Assembly (NCBI RefSeq): GCF_030730945.1
Contig: NZ_JAVAMS010000001.1
Coordinates: 1,054,001-1,118,000 of the forward strand
Length of the DNA: 64,000 nt
Direction of reading: 5' to 3'
Source of the DNA: Aurantiacibacter poecillastricola
GTDB taxonomy: Bacteria > Pseudomonadota > Alphaproteobacteria > Sphingomonadales > Sphingomonadaceae
Both the position numbers and the translations under genes were made by a program. Every line of letters starts with the position of its first letter. Position 1 is the first letter of the stretch. Below are positions 33,773-42,174 of this stretch, piece after piece. Below the pieces are notes generated by a model that ran no database searches, was not told where the DNA came from, and worked only from the letters and a program-made list of their open reading frames with translations.

Positions 33773-35269
33773 TCAAGCGCGAGGCGCCTGCCGCCGGTAG
33801 CTCAACGCCTCCGCAACATGGATGCGGCCGACTTCCCGCGAGCCGGCAAGGTCGGCAATCGTACGCGCCACGCGCAGCATGCGGGTGTAACCCCGCGCCG
33901 ACAGTCGCAGTTTCTCTGCTGCCTGCATCAGCAGGGCGCGGCCCGCTTCGTCCGGTGTCGCGTGTTCGTCCAGCGCCTCGCCTTCCAGCTCGGCATTGGA
34001 GCGGATGCCGCGTGCCACCTGTACCTTGCGCGCCGCCGCAACGCGCGCGGCAACCTCGGCGCTGCCTTCGGTTGGTGGCGGCAATGCAAGATCGGCGGCG
34101 CTGACCGGATCGACCTCCACGTGGAGGTCGATCCGGTCGAGCATCGGCCCCGACACCTTGGACTGGTAATCGACTGCGCATTTGGGTGCGCGGCTGCATG
34201 CCAGCGATGGATCGCCAAGATGCCCGCACCGGCACGGATTCATCGCCGCCACCAGTTGCACCCGCGCCGGATAGGCGACATGCGCATTGGCCCGCGCGAC
34301 ATCGACCTTGCCTGTCTCCAGTGGCTGCCTGAGAGAATCGAGCACAGCGCGCTGGAATTCCGGCAGTTCGTCGAGGAACAGCACACCCAAGTGCGCGAGG
34401 CTCACCTCGCCCGGACGCACGCGCAGACCGCCCCCGGTCAGCGCCGCCATGCTGGCCGAATGGTGCGGCGCGCGGAATGGGCGGACGCGGGAGATGCGTC
34501 CGCCTTCCAGCAATCCGGCGACCGATTGCACCATGCTCACCTCCAGCGCTTCCGAAGGGGAGAGCGGTGGCAAGATGCCGGGCAGACAACTCGCCAGCAG
34601 GCTCTTGCCCGCGCCCGGCGGTCCATTCATCAGCAAATTGTGACCGCCAGCAGCGGCAATCTCCAGCGCGCGCTTGGCGGTCTCTTGGCCCTTCACCCGC
34701 TTTAGGTCCGGGCCGGGCGGCTGGGTCTCCACCTCGCCCGCCTCGGGTTCGGGCAGCTCGGCCTTGCCGCCCAGATGCGCGAGCAGGTCCACAAGGTTGG
34801 GCGCGGCGCATACCTTTACGCCGCTCGCCCAGCGCGCCTCGGCACCCTGCTTTGCCGGGCAGATCAGCCCTTTCTCGGCCTCGCTGGCGTGGAGCGCTGC
34901 CAGCAGCACGCCGGGCGAGGCAACCACTCGCCCGTCCAGCGAGAGCTCGCCGACGGCCAGCCATTCGCTCAGCTCCTCCGCATCGACGACACCCATTGCT
35001 CCCAGCAGGGCAAGCGCGATCGGCAGATCGTAATGCGAGCCTTCCTTGGGCAGGTCTGCCGGGGAGAGGTTGATGGTGATGCGCTTGGGCGGCAGCGACA
35101 GGCCCATTGCCGCGAGCGCGGATTGCACTCGCTCCCGGCTTTCGCCCACGGCCTTGTCCGGCAGGCCCACGACCGAGAAGCGCGGCATTCCCGCGGCGAG
35201 CTGGCACTGCACCTCGACGCTGCGCGCCTCCAGCCCGAGATAGGCAACAGTCTGTACTAGAGCGACCAC
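33773..35269 (-). CDS. comM: YifB/ComM-family Mg chelatase-like ATPase
   Basis: 498 residues. The N-terminal domain (LEARSVEVQCQLAAGMPRF, VVGLPDKAVGESRERVQSAL) is ribosomal S5-like and precedes an AAA+ core with Walker A NGPPGAGKSLLASCLPGIL, FRAPHHSASMAALTGGG, and LGVLFLDELPEFQRAVLDSL. CRCGHLGDPSLAC is the zinc-binding insert found in ComM. In competent bacteria ComM is a branch-migration helicase needed for integration of DNA. The start is GTG 35269 with GAGGG upstream. Confidence 0.95.
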   Translation of the reverse strand: MVALVQTVAYLGLEARSVEVQCQLAAGMPRFSVVGLPDKAVGESRERVQSALAAMGLSLPPKRITINLSPADLPKEGSHYDLPIALALLGAMGVVDAEELSEWLAVGELSLDGRVVASPGVLLAALHASEAEKGLICPAKQGAEARWASGVKVCAAPNLVDLLAHLGGKAELPEPEAGEVETQPPGPDLKRVKGQETAKRALEIAAAGGHNLLMNGPPGAGKSLLASCLPGILPPLSPSEALEVSMVQSVAGLLEGGRISRVRPFRAPHHSASMAALTGGGLRVRPGEVSLAHLGVLFLDELPEFQRAVLDSLRQPLETGKVDVARANAHVAYPARVQLVAAMNPCRCGHLGDPSLACSRAPKCAVDYQSKVSGPMLDRIDLHVEVDPVSAADLALPPPTEGSAEVAARVAAARKVQVARGIRSNAELEGEALDEHATPDEAGRALLMQAAEKLRLSARGYTRMLRVARTIADLAGSREVGRIHVAEALSYRRQAPRA

Positions 35270-35350
35270 GTAAAAACCCTCTGTTTTAGAGCGTGATAGC
35301 GGCCTTCTCCCGCGTGTCGAGGGGCGTTTTGGCGTTAACCCCGCAGCAAC

Positions 35351-35370
35351 CTCCTTTCTTGGGAAAGGAG
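35351..35370 (+). other. Perfect hairpin containing a Shine-Dalgarno-like arm
   Basis: CTCCTTTC (35351-35358) and GAAAGGAG (35363-35370) form an 8-bp stem with the tetraloop TTGG. The 3' arm is a perfect ribosome-site sequence 27 bases before the start codon used for the next gene. It could hide a ribosome site or stabilise the leader. Confidence 0.45.
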
Positions 35371-35397
35371 CAGGGCGGGCCCTTCAATCTGGCGGAG

Positions 35398-36099
35398 ATG
35401 AAACGCGTGTTCGCCATCCTCGCCGCCTCCTGCGCCGTTCCTGCTGCCGCGCAGAGTCAGACGGTAATCGAGGAATGGGTCGTGATCGAGAGTTCGGCCA
35501 CGCGCGCAACCTCGTCCACCGCGCTGGAGGAGAGTTCCACAATCGCGGCCTACGGACCGTTCCGCGTCGTGGACGAGCGGACCGCGGCCCTCGTGGGCGT
35601 GACGGATGCCCGCTCGCCCGCCCACTTCGTTGCCATGCTCGAGGCCTTCCCGGCAATCGACACGCTGGATTTCGTGGAGGCGCCCGGGACGCATGACGAC
35701 AGGGCTAATCTCGAACTCGGGCGTGCGATACGCGAACGCGGCCTTGCGACGCGGGCAGGGGAAGGTGGCTCGGTGCGGTCGGGGGCGGTGGAACTGTTCC
35801 TTGCCGGCACGACACGAGAGATCGCGCCAGGCAGCGAGTTCGCCGTGCACGGCTGGCTGGACGACTGGGGTCGCGGGGCGGAGGATTATCCCGCCGATGC
35901 GCCCGAACATCGCCGCTATCTGGAATACTACATGGAAATGGGTATGGACGAAGCGCACGCCTCGCGCTTCTACGCTATGACCAACTCGGTGCCGTTCGAG
36001 GATGCGCGATGGCTGACGGGCGCGCAAATGCTCGACTGGCTTGACGAGAAGCCCGCGAAGCGCATCGCCAAACTTGACTCCGTGCCGGTCCTCCAGTAA
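35398..36099 (+). CDS. Secreted ClpP-like (COG3904-type) protein
   Basis: 233 residues. Signal peptide ends near AAAQS (about 19). The later part follows the COG3904 periplasmic ClpP/crotonase-fold pattern: NLELGRAIRERGLATRAG, SGAVELFLAGTTREIAPGSEFAVHGW. In most members the strand after the glycine-rich turn carries CASAC; here it reads VRSGAV, retaining a serine but no cysteines. His in VHGW matches the expected histidine. ATG 35398 begins the signal peptide. Catalytic activity and substrate are unknown. Confidence 0.7.
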   Translation: MKRVFAILAASCAVPAAAQSQTVIEEWVVIESSATRATSSTALEESSTIAAYGPFRVVDERTAALVGVTDARSPAHFVAMLEAFPAIDTLDFVEAPGTHDDRANLELGRAIRERGLATRAGEGGSVRSGAVELFLAGTTREIAPGSEFAVHGWLDDWGRGAEDYPADAPEHRRYLEYYMEMGMDEAHASRFYAMTNSVPFEDARWLTGAQMLDWLDEKPAKRIAKLDSVPVLQ

Positions 36100-36116
36100 T
36101 CGCGCGCAGCATGTGA

Positions 36117-36148
36117 GGCCGCCCCTCGTTTGGCGGCCCTTTTCTTTT
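36117..36148 (+). terminator. Terminator of the ClpP-like gene
   Basis: GGCCGCC (36117-36123) and GGCGGCC (36132-36138) form a perfect 7-bp stem, followed by CTTTTCTTTT. It lies between the ClpP-like gene and rpmH. Confidence 0.9.
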
Positions 36149-36168
36149 GTTATTCGAGGTATTGAACC

Positions 36169-36303
36169 ATGAAGCGCACTTTCCAGCCGAGCAATCTCGT
36201 GCGTGCCCGTCGCCACGGCTTCTTCGCCCGCAAGGCGACCGTGGGTGGCCGCAAGGTCCTGCGCAACCGCCGTCGTCGCGGTCGCAAGAAGCTGTCGGCC
36301 TGA
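36169..36303 (+). CDS. rpmH: 50S ribosomal protein L34
   Basis: 44 residues: [19 protein letters not shown], then [25 protein letters not shown] is the complete, highly basic L34. GAGGT lies eight bases before the ATG. It heads the conserved rpmH-rnpA-yidD-yidC-yihA block; a strong terminator hairpin between rpmH and rnpA suggests that much of the transcript stops after rpmH. Confidence 0.97.
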   Translation: MKRTFQPSNLVRARRHGFFARKATVGGRKVLRNRRRRGRKKLSA

Positions 36304-36385
36304 TTCGATAGACCCCCGGGCGCCGGGCGCGAGCCGTCCGGCTCGCTTGGCTCGGCCTGACCGGCCGACGCGTTTTCGCGCTTGC

Positions 36386-36408
36386 GGGCTCCTTTCGGAG
36401 CCCGTTTT
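36386..36408 (+). terminator. Terminator/attenuator between rpmH and rnpA
   Basis: GGGCTCC (36386-36392) and GGAGCCC (36397-36403) form a perfect 7-bp stem with a TTTC loop, followed by GTTTT. It probably sets a lower level of rnpA mRNA than rpmH mRNA. Confidence 0.85.
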
Positions 36409-36457
36409 CGTGCCCGCTATCTTCCGCCGATCGCGTGTGGTACCCATCTAACACACC

Positions 36458-36838
36458 ATGAGCCCCACGGTCCTCACCCGGCGCGCCGATTTCCTGGCGG
36501 CGAATCGCGGCCTTCGCAACGCGCGACCCGGCTTCGTGCTGCTGACGCGACCGAACGACGGGCACGGCGTGCGCTACGGAATCACCGTTACCAAGAAGAT
36601 CGGCAATGCAGTGGTCCGCAATCGTATGAAACGACGGTTTCGAGAGTTGCTGCGCGCGACCTTGCCGGAACACGGACTGGCCGACCACGATCACGTGCTG
36701 ATCGGACGGGAAGGCGGTATCGAGCGGGATTTCGCGCAAATGAGCAAGGAACTGGCCATTTGCCTGGACCAGGCTGCACAGGGGAAAGGCGATCCCGCCA
36801 GGCGCCCGCGGCGCGGCAGCCGGAGCCGGCCTTCATGA
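36458..36838 (+). CDS. rnpA: Ribonuclease P protein component
   Basis: 126 residues. [12 protein letters not shown] starts the fold, [20 protein letters not shown] contains the RNR motif that binds the catalytic RNA, and RRFRELLR follows. It assists 5' maturation of tRNAs. The C-terminal tail ([13 protein letters not shown]) is basic. Its TGA overlaps the start of yidD. Confidence 0.96.
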   Translation: MSPTVLTRRADFLAANRGLRNARPGFVLLTRPNDGHGVRYGITVTKKIGNAVVRNRMKRRFRELLRATLPEHGLADHDHVLIGREGGIERDFAQMSKELAICLDQAAQGKGDPARRPRRGSRSRPS

Positions 36839-37077
36839 AGCGGGTTCTCATCCTTCTCGCCCGTTTCTGGCAGCTTGGTCCAAGCCGGATCCTGCCGCCT
36901 ACCTGCCGCTTTCAGCCGACATGCAGCCAGTACGCTATCGAAGCGCTGGAGAAACATGGCGCAATCAGGGGTGGATGGCTGGCGACCAAGCGTATATTGC
37001 GCTGCCACCCCTGGGGGGGACATGGCCATGACCCCGTTCCTGCAAGGGATCGGCCCCATGCGCCGCAAACCGATTAA
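36835..37077 (+). CDS. yidD: Membrane protein insertion efficiency factor YidD
   Basis: 80 residues. [35 protein letters not shown], and [22 protein letters not shown] contain the four conserved cysteines/histidine pattern of YidD. The family assists YidC-dependent insertion. ATG 36835 overlaps the rnpA stop (ATGA), so translation is coupled. Confidence 0.95.
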   Translation: MKRVLILLARFWQLGPSRILPPTCRFQPTCSQYAIEALEKHGAIRGGWLATKRILRCHPWGGHGHDPVPARDRPHAPQTD

Positions 37078-37097
37078 TCGCGACGGAACTTTCGATC

Positions 37098-38867
37098 TTG
37101 GACAACCAGCGTAACCTTATCATTGCCGTCGTGCTGAGCGCGGTCCTGCTGTTCGGCTTCGACTTCGCGATGCGGACTTTCTATCCGGAATCCGAAGAAG
37201 TGCCTGCCAACATGGCGAGCCGCGAGGATGCGCCGACGGTACGCGCGCCGGGCACGGTGAATGTCGAAGGCGAGATTGCTCCCGATGCGCAGGTTGTCCG
37301 CGATCTCGATGGCGAGCTTGCTGCCACCGGACGTGTCGAGATCGATGCGCCGGAGATCGCCGGCTCCATCAACCCCGTGGGTGCGCGGATCGACGATATC
37401 CAGTTGAAGACCCATCGCCAGACGGTGGATCCTGATAGTGGCCCGATTCGCCTTTTTGCCCCTGCTGGCACCGACGTGCAGCAATTCGCCCAGTTCGGCT
37501 GGGTGGGCGAGGGCGTTGCCGTGCCCGATGCGCAGACGCGCTGGCAGGTTATCGAGGGCGACGAGCTGACGCAGGGCTCTCCCGTCACGCTGGGCTGGGA
37601 CAATGGCGAGGGACAGCAATTCCGTCTCACCTTCTCGGTGGACGAGCATTACATGTTCGACGTCCGCCAGTCGGTGACCAACACGGGCGATGGCTCTGTC
37701 GCCCTGCGGCCTTACGCTTTCGTCAACCGCACCAGCGCCAATGCCAGCCCGTCGACCTGGAACGTCCATTCGGGCCCGATCGCGGAAGGCTCGGGCGAAG
37801 TGAATTTCGACTGGGATTATGACGAGGTAAGCGAGGAAGGCCCCGTCAATCTTGCCGGCAGTACCAGCTGGCTGGGCTTCACCGACATCTACTGGATGAG
37901 CGCGCTTGTCGCCGACGAGGCAGGCAGTGCCGACGGCACCTTCCGCTCCGCCGGCAACGGCATCTACCGCGCCGACTTGATCTACGACGCCATTACCGTT
38001 CCCGCGGGAGAGACGATCTCTCGCACGACCCGTCTGTTTGCCGGCGCCAAGGAAAGCGCGGTGCTCGACCTTTACGAGGACCAGGGCATCGAACGCTTCG
38101 GCCTCGCCATCGACTGGGGTTGGTTCCGCTTCATTGCCTGGCCGATGTGGCAGGTGCTGATCTTCCTGTTCGGCGTCTTCGGTAATTTCGGTGTGGCCAT
38201 CATCGCACTTACGCTCATCATCAGGCTCATCCTGTTCCCCATCGCGCAAAAGCAGTTCCACTCGATGGCACAGATGCGCGCGGTGCAGCCGAAGATGAAG
38301 GCGCTGCAGGAGCGGCACAAGGACGACAAGCAGAAGCTGCAGCAGGAGATGGCCAAGCTCTACAAGGAAGAGAAGGTCAATCCGCTGGCAGGCTGCCTGC
38401 CGATCTTCATCCAGATCCCGATCTTCTTCGCCCTGTACAAGACGCTGTTGCTGGCGATCGAGATGCGGCACGAGCCGTTCTTCGGCTGGCTGCGCGACCT
38501 TTCCGCGCCCGATCCCGCCACGATTCTCAACCTGTTCGGCCTGCTGCCCTTCGACCCGCCGGGCTTCCTGGCCATCGGTGTGCTGGCGGTGCTGCTGGGC
38601 TTCACCATGTGGCTGCAGTTCAAGCTGAACCCGGCCGCGATGGATCCGATGCAGCAGCAGATCTTCATGATCATGCCCTGGGTGCTGATGTTCGTCATGG
38701 CACCGTTTGCCGCCGGCTTGCTGCTCTACTGGATCAGCAACAATATCCTGACCCTGGCGCAGCAATGGTACCTCTATTCGCGCAATCCCGAGCTGAAGGC
38801 GCAAATGGCAAAGGACCGTGAGGACAAGGCGCGCGAGGCCGAGCGCAAGAAGGCAGAAGAAGGATGA
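37098..38867 (+). CDS. yidC: Membrane protein insertase YidC
   Basis: 589 residues. The first membrane helix (NLIIAVVLSAVLLFGFDFAM) is followed by a large periplasmic domain (about 25-330) and the five-helix insertase core: FRFIAWPMWQVLIFLFGVF, NFGVAIIALTLIIRLILFP, QLPIF-like IFIQIPIFFALYKTLL, and MFVMAPFAAGLLLYWISNN. The hydrophilic groove arginine lies in IIRLILFPIAQKQ. The start is TTG 37098, unusual for an essential gene, with only CGGAAC upstream; coupling to yidD may help. Its stop overlaps yihA. Confidence 0.96.
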   Translation: MDNQRNLIIAVVLSAVLLFGFDFAMRTFYPESEEVPANMASREDAPTVRAPGTVNVEGEIAPDAQVVRDLDGELAATGRVEIDAPEIAGSINPVGARIDDIQLKTHRQTVDPDSGPIRLFAPAGTDVQQFAQFGWVGEGVAVPDAQTRWQVIEGDELTQGSPVTLGWDNGEGQQFRLTFSVDEHYMFDVRQSVTNTGDGSVALRPYAFVNRTSANASPSTWNVHSGPIAEGSGEVNFDWDYDEVSEEGPVNLAGSTSWLGFTDIYWMSALVADEAGSADGTFRSAGNGIYRADLIYDAITVPAGETISRTTRLFAGAKESAVLDLYEDQGIERFGLAIDWGWFRFIAWPMWQVLIFLFGVFGNFGVAIIALTLIIRLILFPIAQKQFHSMAQMRAVQPKMKALQERHKDDKQKLQQEMAKLYKEEKVNPLAGCLPIFIQIPIFFALYKTLLLAIEMRHEPFFGWLRDLSAPDPATILNLFGLLPFDPPGFLAIGVLAVLLGFTMWLQFKLNPAAMDPMQQQIFMIMPWVLMFVMAPFAAGLLLYWISNNILTLAQQWYLYSRNPELKAQMAKDREDKAREAERKKAEEG

Positions 38868-39505
38868 CCCCGGAAGAGGAACAGCTGGCGAGGGAAGCAA
38901 GCAAGCTGTTCTCGGGCCGGGTGGAATTTCTGCTCTCGGCCCCGCAGCTCAAGCACCTGCCCGATCCCGATTACCCCGAGATCGCCTTTGCCGGGCGTTC
39001 GAATGTCGGAAAAAGCTCGCTGATCAACGCACTGGTCCAGCGCAAGGCCATCGCCCGCACCTCGGTTACGCCGGGACGGACGCAGGAACTGAATTTCTTC
39101 GAGATTGGCGATCCGACCCTGTTCCGGCTGGTCGACATGCCCGGCTACGGGTTCGCCAAGGCTCCGGTGAAGGTCGTGGAGAACTGGCGCAAGCTCGTAC
39201 GCACCTTTCTGCGGGGCCGTGTTCCGCTTCGCCGCACGCTGGTTCTGATCGACAGTCGCCACGGCCTGAAGGATGTCGACCGCGACATGATGACCATGCT
39301 GGACGAGGCGGCCGTCGGATATCGCCTGGTGCTGACGAAGGCGGACAAGGTGAAGGCAAGCGCGCTCGAAGCCGTGCGTGAAAAGGTGGCAAGCGAAGCG
39401 CGCAAGCATCCCGCTGCGTATCCGCAGATGCATGTTACCAGCGCAGAAAAGGGCATGGGCCTCGAGGAATTGCGCGCAGCCATCCTCAGCGACATTCGCG
39501 CCTGA
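38864..39505 (+). CDS. yihA: Ribosome-biogenesis GTPase YihA/YsxC
   Basis: 213 residues. G1 GRSNVGKSSLINAL, G3 DMPGYGFA, G4 TKADKVK and G5 TSAEKGMG are all present, matching the EngB/YsxC family that helps assemble the large ribosomal subunit. RTSVTPGRTQELNFFEI is the switch I region with the family's PGxTQ motif. ATG 38864 overlaps the yidC stop (ATGA). A bidirectional terminator follows. Confidence 0.95.
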   Translation: MTPEEEQLAREASKLFSGRVEFLLSAPQLKHLPDPDYPEIAFAGRSNVGKSSLINALVQRKAIARTSVTPGRTQELNFFEIGDPTLFRLVDMPGYGFAKAPVKVVENWRKLVRTFLRGRVPLRRTLVLIDSRHGLKDVDRDMMTMLDEAAVGYRLVLTKADKVKASALEAVREKVASEARKHPAAYPQMHVTSAEKGMGLEELRAAILSDIRA

Positions 39506-39530
39506 CCGAAGCGCGGATCCCGGCCACAAA

Positions 39531-39553
39531 AAAGGCGCCGTAGAGGCGCCTTT
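39531..39553. terminator. Bidirectional terminator after yihA
   Basis: AAAGGCGCC (39531-39539) and GGCGCCTTT (39545-39553) are perfect inverses around a 5-base loop. T-rich DNA follows on the minus strand (TTTTTT) and TTTCCC on the plus strand. It can end both yihA and the short leftward unit containing the 15-codon ORF. Confidence 0.9.
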
Positions 39554-39577
39554 CCCGTAAATCTATGCTGTTGCAGC

Positions 39578-39625
39578 TTAGCGCTGACGGCCGCCGAACA
39601 GCCAATCCCAGAATGTGCCACCCAT
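39578..39625 (-). CDS. Possible 15-residue peptide gene
   Basis: MGGTFWDWLFGGRQR, then TAA. AGGAG lies at 39637-39633, exactly seven bases before the ATG, inside the leader sequence CCTGTT-AAC-AACAGG which forms a 6-bp hairpin (39635-39649). A terminator follows 25 bases downstream of the stop. The peptide is amphipathic and aromatic (Phe, Trp, Trp, Phe within seven residues). It lies 60 bases after the CHASE2-EAL gene and on the same strand, so it may share that transcript. It is too short for standard gene finders. Function unknown; a leader peptide is an alternative. Confidence 0.5.
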   Translation of the reverse strand: MGGTFWDWLFGGRQR

Positions 39626-39634
39626 GGTTTGTCT

Positions 39635-39649
39635 CCTGTTGTTAACAGG
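39635..39649 (-). promoter_or_regulatory. Hairpin overlapping the ribosome site of the 15-codon ORF
   Basis: CCTGTT (39635-39640) and AACAGG (39644-39649) form a perfect 6-bp stem with a 3-base loop. The minus-strand AACAGG overlaps AGGAG, so folding would hide the ribosome site. Confidence 0.4.
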
Positions 39650-39684
39650 GACAGTGATGCATTAACCAATTGTATTTGTAAAGT

Positions 39685-42003
39685 TTAAACCATATTTCTT
39701 AAGAGATGTCTGTTCTCATCCTTTTGATATTCAAGGATTCTTTCCATCCTTACAGGGCGAGAAATTGCGAAACCCTGGGCAATTTCGCAACCGGAATTGC
39801 GCAAAAGGGTTAATGTCCCGGCGTCCTCGACGCCCTCTGCCACGACGATGATTCGCAGCTCCCTGCCAAGTTGCAGAATGGTCTTCACGATCCCCAGGGC
39901 CTTGGCATCGTTGGCCATGGGAGTGATGAAGGCGCGGTCGATCTTGAGTTCGGAAAAGGGAAGGCGCAGCAGAGCCTCGAGACTGGCTGCGCCCACGCCG
40001 AAATCGTCCATCGATATCTTGGGGCCTAGGGCTCTCAGTTCGTTCAGGATCTCGGCAGCGAGATCGAGATTGGAAATGCGATAGGTCTCGGTAATCTCCA
40101 ATGTCAGACGGCCGGGGTCGTAACCGGTTTCCTCGAGCACTTTCGAGACCATCGAAACGATCGAGCGCTCGTGCAGCAGCGTGGCAGAGATGTTTACCGC
40201 GATTGACAGGTCGAAACCGTTTTCCCTGAAGGTGTTGCCCGTCTCGCAAGCGCGAGTAAGTACAAACTGGGTCAACTGGCTCATCCGGCCGGCTGTCTCG
40301 CACTGACGGATGAAGGCATCGGGCGGTATGTGGCCTTTGACCGGATCCTTCCAGCGGACCAGCGCTTCGGCCCCTACGATCTCGCCCGTCTGGAGCATGG
40401 CCTTGGGTTGGAAGGCCAGGTAAATTTCCCCGTTCGCAAGGGCCGCGTCGATCCGTGACTGGAGCGAGATGTTCCAGATGAGATCTTCCTGCGAAGCGCT
40501 GTCGGCAATTGCGATCGGCTCGAATGTTTCGGTGGTTTTTTCGGCCACGGCCACTGCCGAGGCAATGCGGCGCGCAACATTGGGGCTGGGCGTTATGTCG
40601 ATCCCGAAGGTGATGCCGACATCCACCTGTTGCTCGCCCACGATCAGGGGGGAAGCGAAAAGTGCGCGCAGCCCTTCGAGGTGCTCGCGAAGAAGGGCCG
40701 GCTCCTTCTCTGCCATCGTCCACGCGATCATATGGCCTTGGCCAAGATAGATCGTCGCGTCCTGCGTGGCGGCCTTGAGGCGCCCCACAATGGCGCGGAC
40801 ATAGTCGGCATGCATTTCCACCGGCAGGGTGCGCCGCACTTCTTCGAATCGATGAATGCGTGCAACGATTATCGCCGGAATGGATTGCGCGGCATCCTCG
40901 TTTGCCTCCAATGCGCTGAAGGTGGGAAGTCCGGTATTCGGGTCGACCAGCAGGAGGTTGCGCTTCCAGAGGGCCCTTACTCGGAACAACGCATAGATCA
41001 GCGGTAGAGCAAGAGCGTAAGCCATGCTGATACGCACCAGCGTCTGCGCGGTTATCGCCAGGACAAGAAGGATCGCGACAATGATCGCGGCATATCCCGC
41101 CTGACGCCAAACGCGCCTGCGGATCGTGCTTATCACCAGCAGCGATGCCAGCGATGCCAGGAAGGTAATAAGACCGCCCACATAGCGCGGGTCGCCGGCC
41201 AGCAGTGTTTCCGCGCCGTAAATCGAGATCATCGATGGCGGTATTCCGCGATGACCGGGAATATCGTGACCCTCGGCTAGGTTGCGTGCGCTGATACCGA
41301 TGACGACCGTCTTGCCCTCGAGGCTGCGAAGCCGCTCCGGATCGGACAAAAGCTCCGTCATGCGGAAGCTCGGTATCGATGCCAGTTCGAAGTTGTAGCT
41401 TACAGGGAATACATCGCCGGGGTCGCCCTTCTTGCCTGCAAGCTCAGCAGCGAGGTTTGGCAAGGTTTGGGACCCGTCCTGTGCCGCGTAGGGCAGGTAC
41501 CAGGTGTAGCCCAGGTAGCTGACCCAGGAATCGACCGTCACCTCCGCGATGCCGCTTTTGATCAGCGGACTGTTATCCCGCATCACCTGATCGCCGTCGA
41601 AACCGGTCACCAGGTCGCGAACGAGAACGGCCTCTCCGGAAAACTCCGCGAGGGCTCGATTGAGACTTCGATCCGCCTCCTCCTCGGAACCGGCATCGAA
41701 GAGGAGATCGACATAGACGGCTTCGACCCCGGCTTCGTCCAGGCGATCGATAAGGTTCGCCAGACGTCGACGTCCTTCGGGGATGGCCGGGTCGGTGATC
41801 GTGTCGTCGGTTCCGATAAAGGCAATCTGGCCCGATGCTTCCTCGTGCGAAATACGGGACTGGATCGCCCAGGTGAACTGGTCGATAGGATCGAGCGCCG
41901 TCATCAAATACAGGACAAGCGCAATCAGCCCCGCGAATGCCACGTGGCGCACGCGTTCGACCATGCTGGCCCTATTCCCGGTTTTCGAGGTCTCTTCGAC
42001 CAC
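39685..42003 (-). CDS. CHASE2-EAL c-di-GMP phosphodiesterase
   Basis: 772 residues. An N-terminal membrane helix (about 22-40) leads to a periplasmic CHASE2 sensor (IAFIGTDDTITDPAIPEGRRR, VVIGISARNLAEG, STIYGAETLL-like text), then three membrane helices near 280-350. A degenerate GGDEF-like region (about 360-520) lacks the GG(D/E)EF signature, reading LGQGHMIAW. The EAL domain (about 535-770) has GAEALVRW, VNISATLL, LEITETY, MDDFGVGAAS, LKIDRAFI and VAEGVED, so all catalytic residues for c-di-GMP hydrolysis appear present. GTG 42003 has AAGGTGA upstream. Confidence 0.92.
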   Translation of the reverse strand: MVEETSKTGNRASMVERVRHVAFAGLIALVLYLMTALDPIDQFTWAIQSRISHEEASGQIAFIGTDDTITDPAIPEGRRRLANLIDRLDEAGVEAVYVDLLFDAGSEEEADRSLNRALAEFSGEAVLVRDLVTGFDGDQVMRDNSPLIKSGIAEVTVDSWVSYLGYTWYLPYAAQDGSQTLPNLAAELAGKKGDPGDVFPVSYNFELASIPSFRMTELLSDPERLRSLEGKTVVIGISARNLAEGHDIPGHRGIPPSMISIYGAETLLAGDPRYVGGLITFLASLASLLVISTIRRRVWRQAGYAAIIVAILLVLAITAQTLVRISMAYALALPLIYALFRVRALWKRNLLLVDPNTGLPTFSALEANEDAAQSIPAIIVARIHRFEEVRRTLPVEMHADYVRAIVGRLKAATQDATIYLGQGHMIAWTMAEKEPALLREHLEGLRALFASPLIVGEQQVDVGITFGIDITPSPNVARRIASAVAVAEKTTETFEPIAIADSASQEDLIWNISLQSRIDAALANGEIYLAFQPKAMLQTGEIVGAEALVRWKDPVKGHIPPDAFIRQCETAGRMSQLTQFVLTRACETGNTFRENGFDLSIAVNISATLLHERSIVSMVSKVLEETGYDPGRLTLEITETYRISNLDLAAEILNELRALGPKISMDDFGVGAASLEALLRLPFSELKIDRAFITPMANDAKALGIVKTILQLGRELRIIVVAEGVEDAGTLTLLRNSGCEIAQGFAISRPVRMERILEYQKDENRHLLRNMV

Positions 42004-42174
42004 CCGTCACCTTTCGTGGCGCCCAATTCCTGTCAGGCCGTGAAGCTCTTCGCATACGATGGTTAACAAAGCGGCAAGATCGCAATCCGACCCGTTCCGC
42101 AGTCTTGGCGCTCGACAGGCCGGGGCCGAGTCTTTACTCCGCCATCCGAACGGGTTGGATCATGAAGGGCCAGC

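Noticed and set aside
33744..35207. 487-codon frame overlapping comM on the same strand
   Set aside because: Arginine/alanine/glycine-rich shadow without motifs; comM frame has the Walker motifs.
37074..38900. 608-codon open frame antisense to yidC
   Set aside because: Its product is low-complexity, His/Arg/Gln-rich and has no family character; yidC on the other strand is unmistakable.
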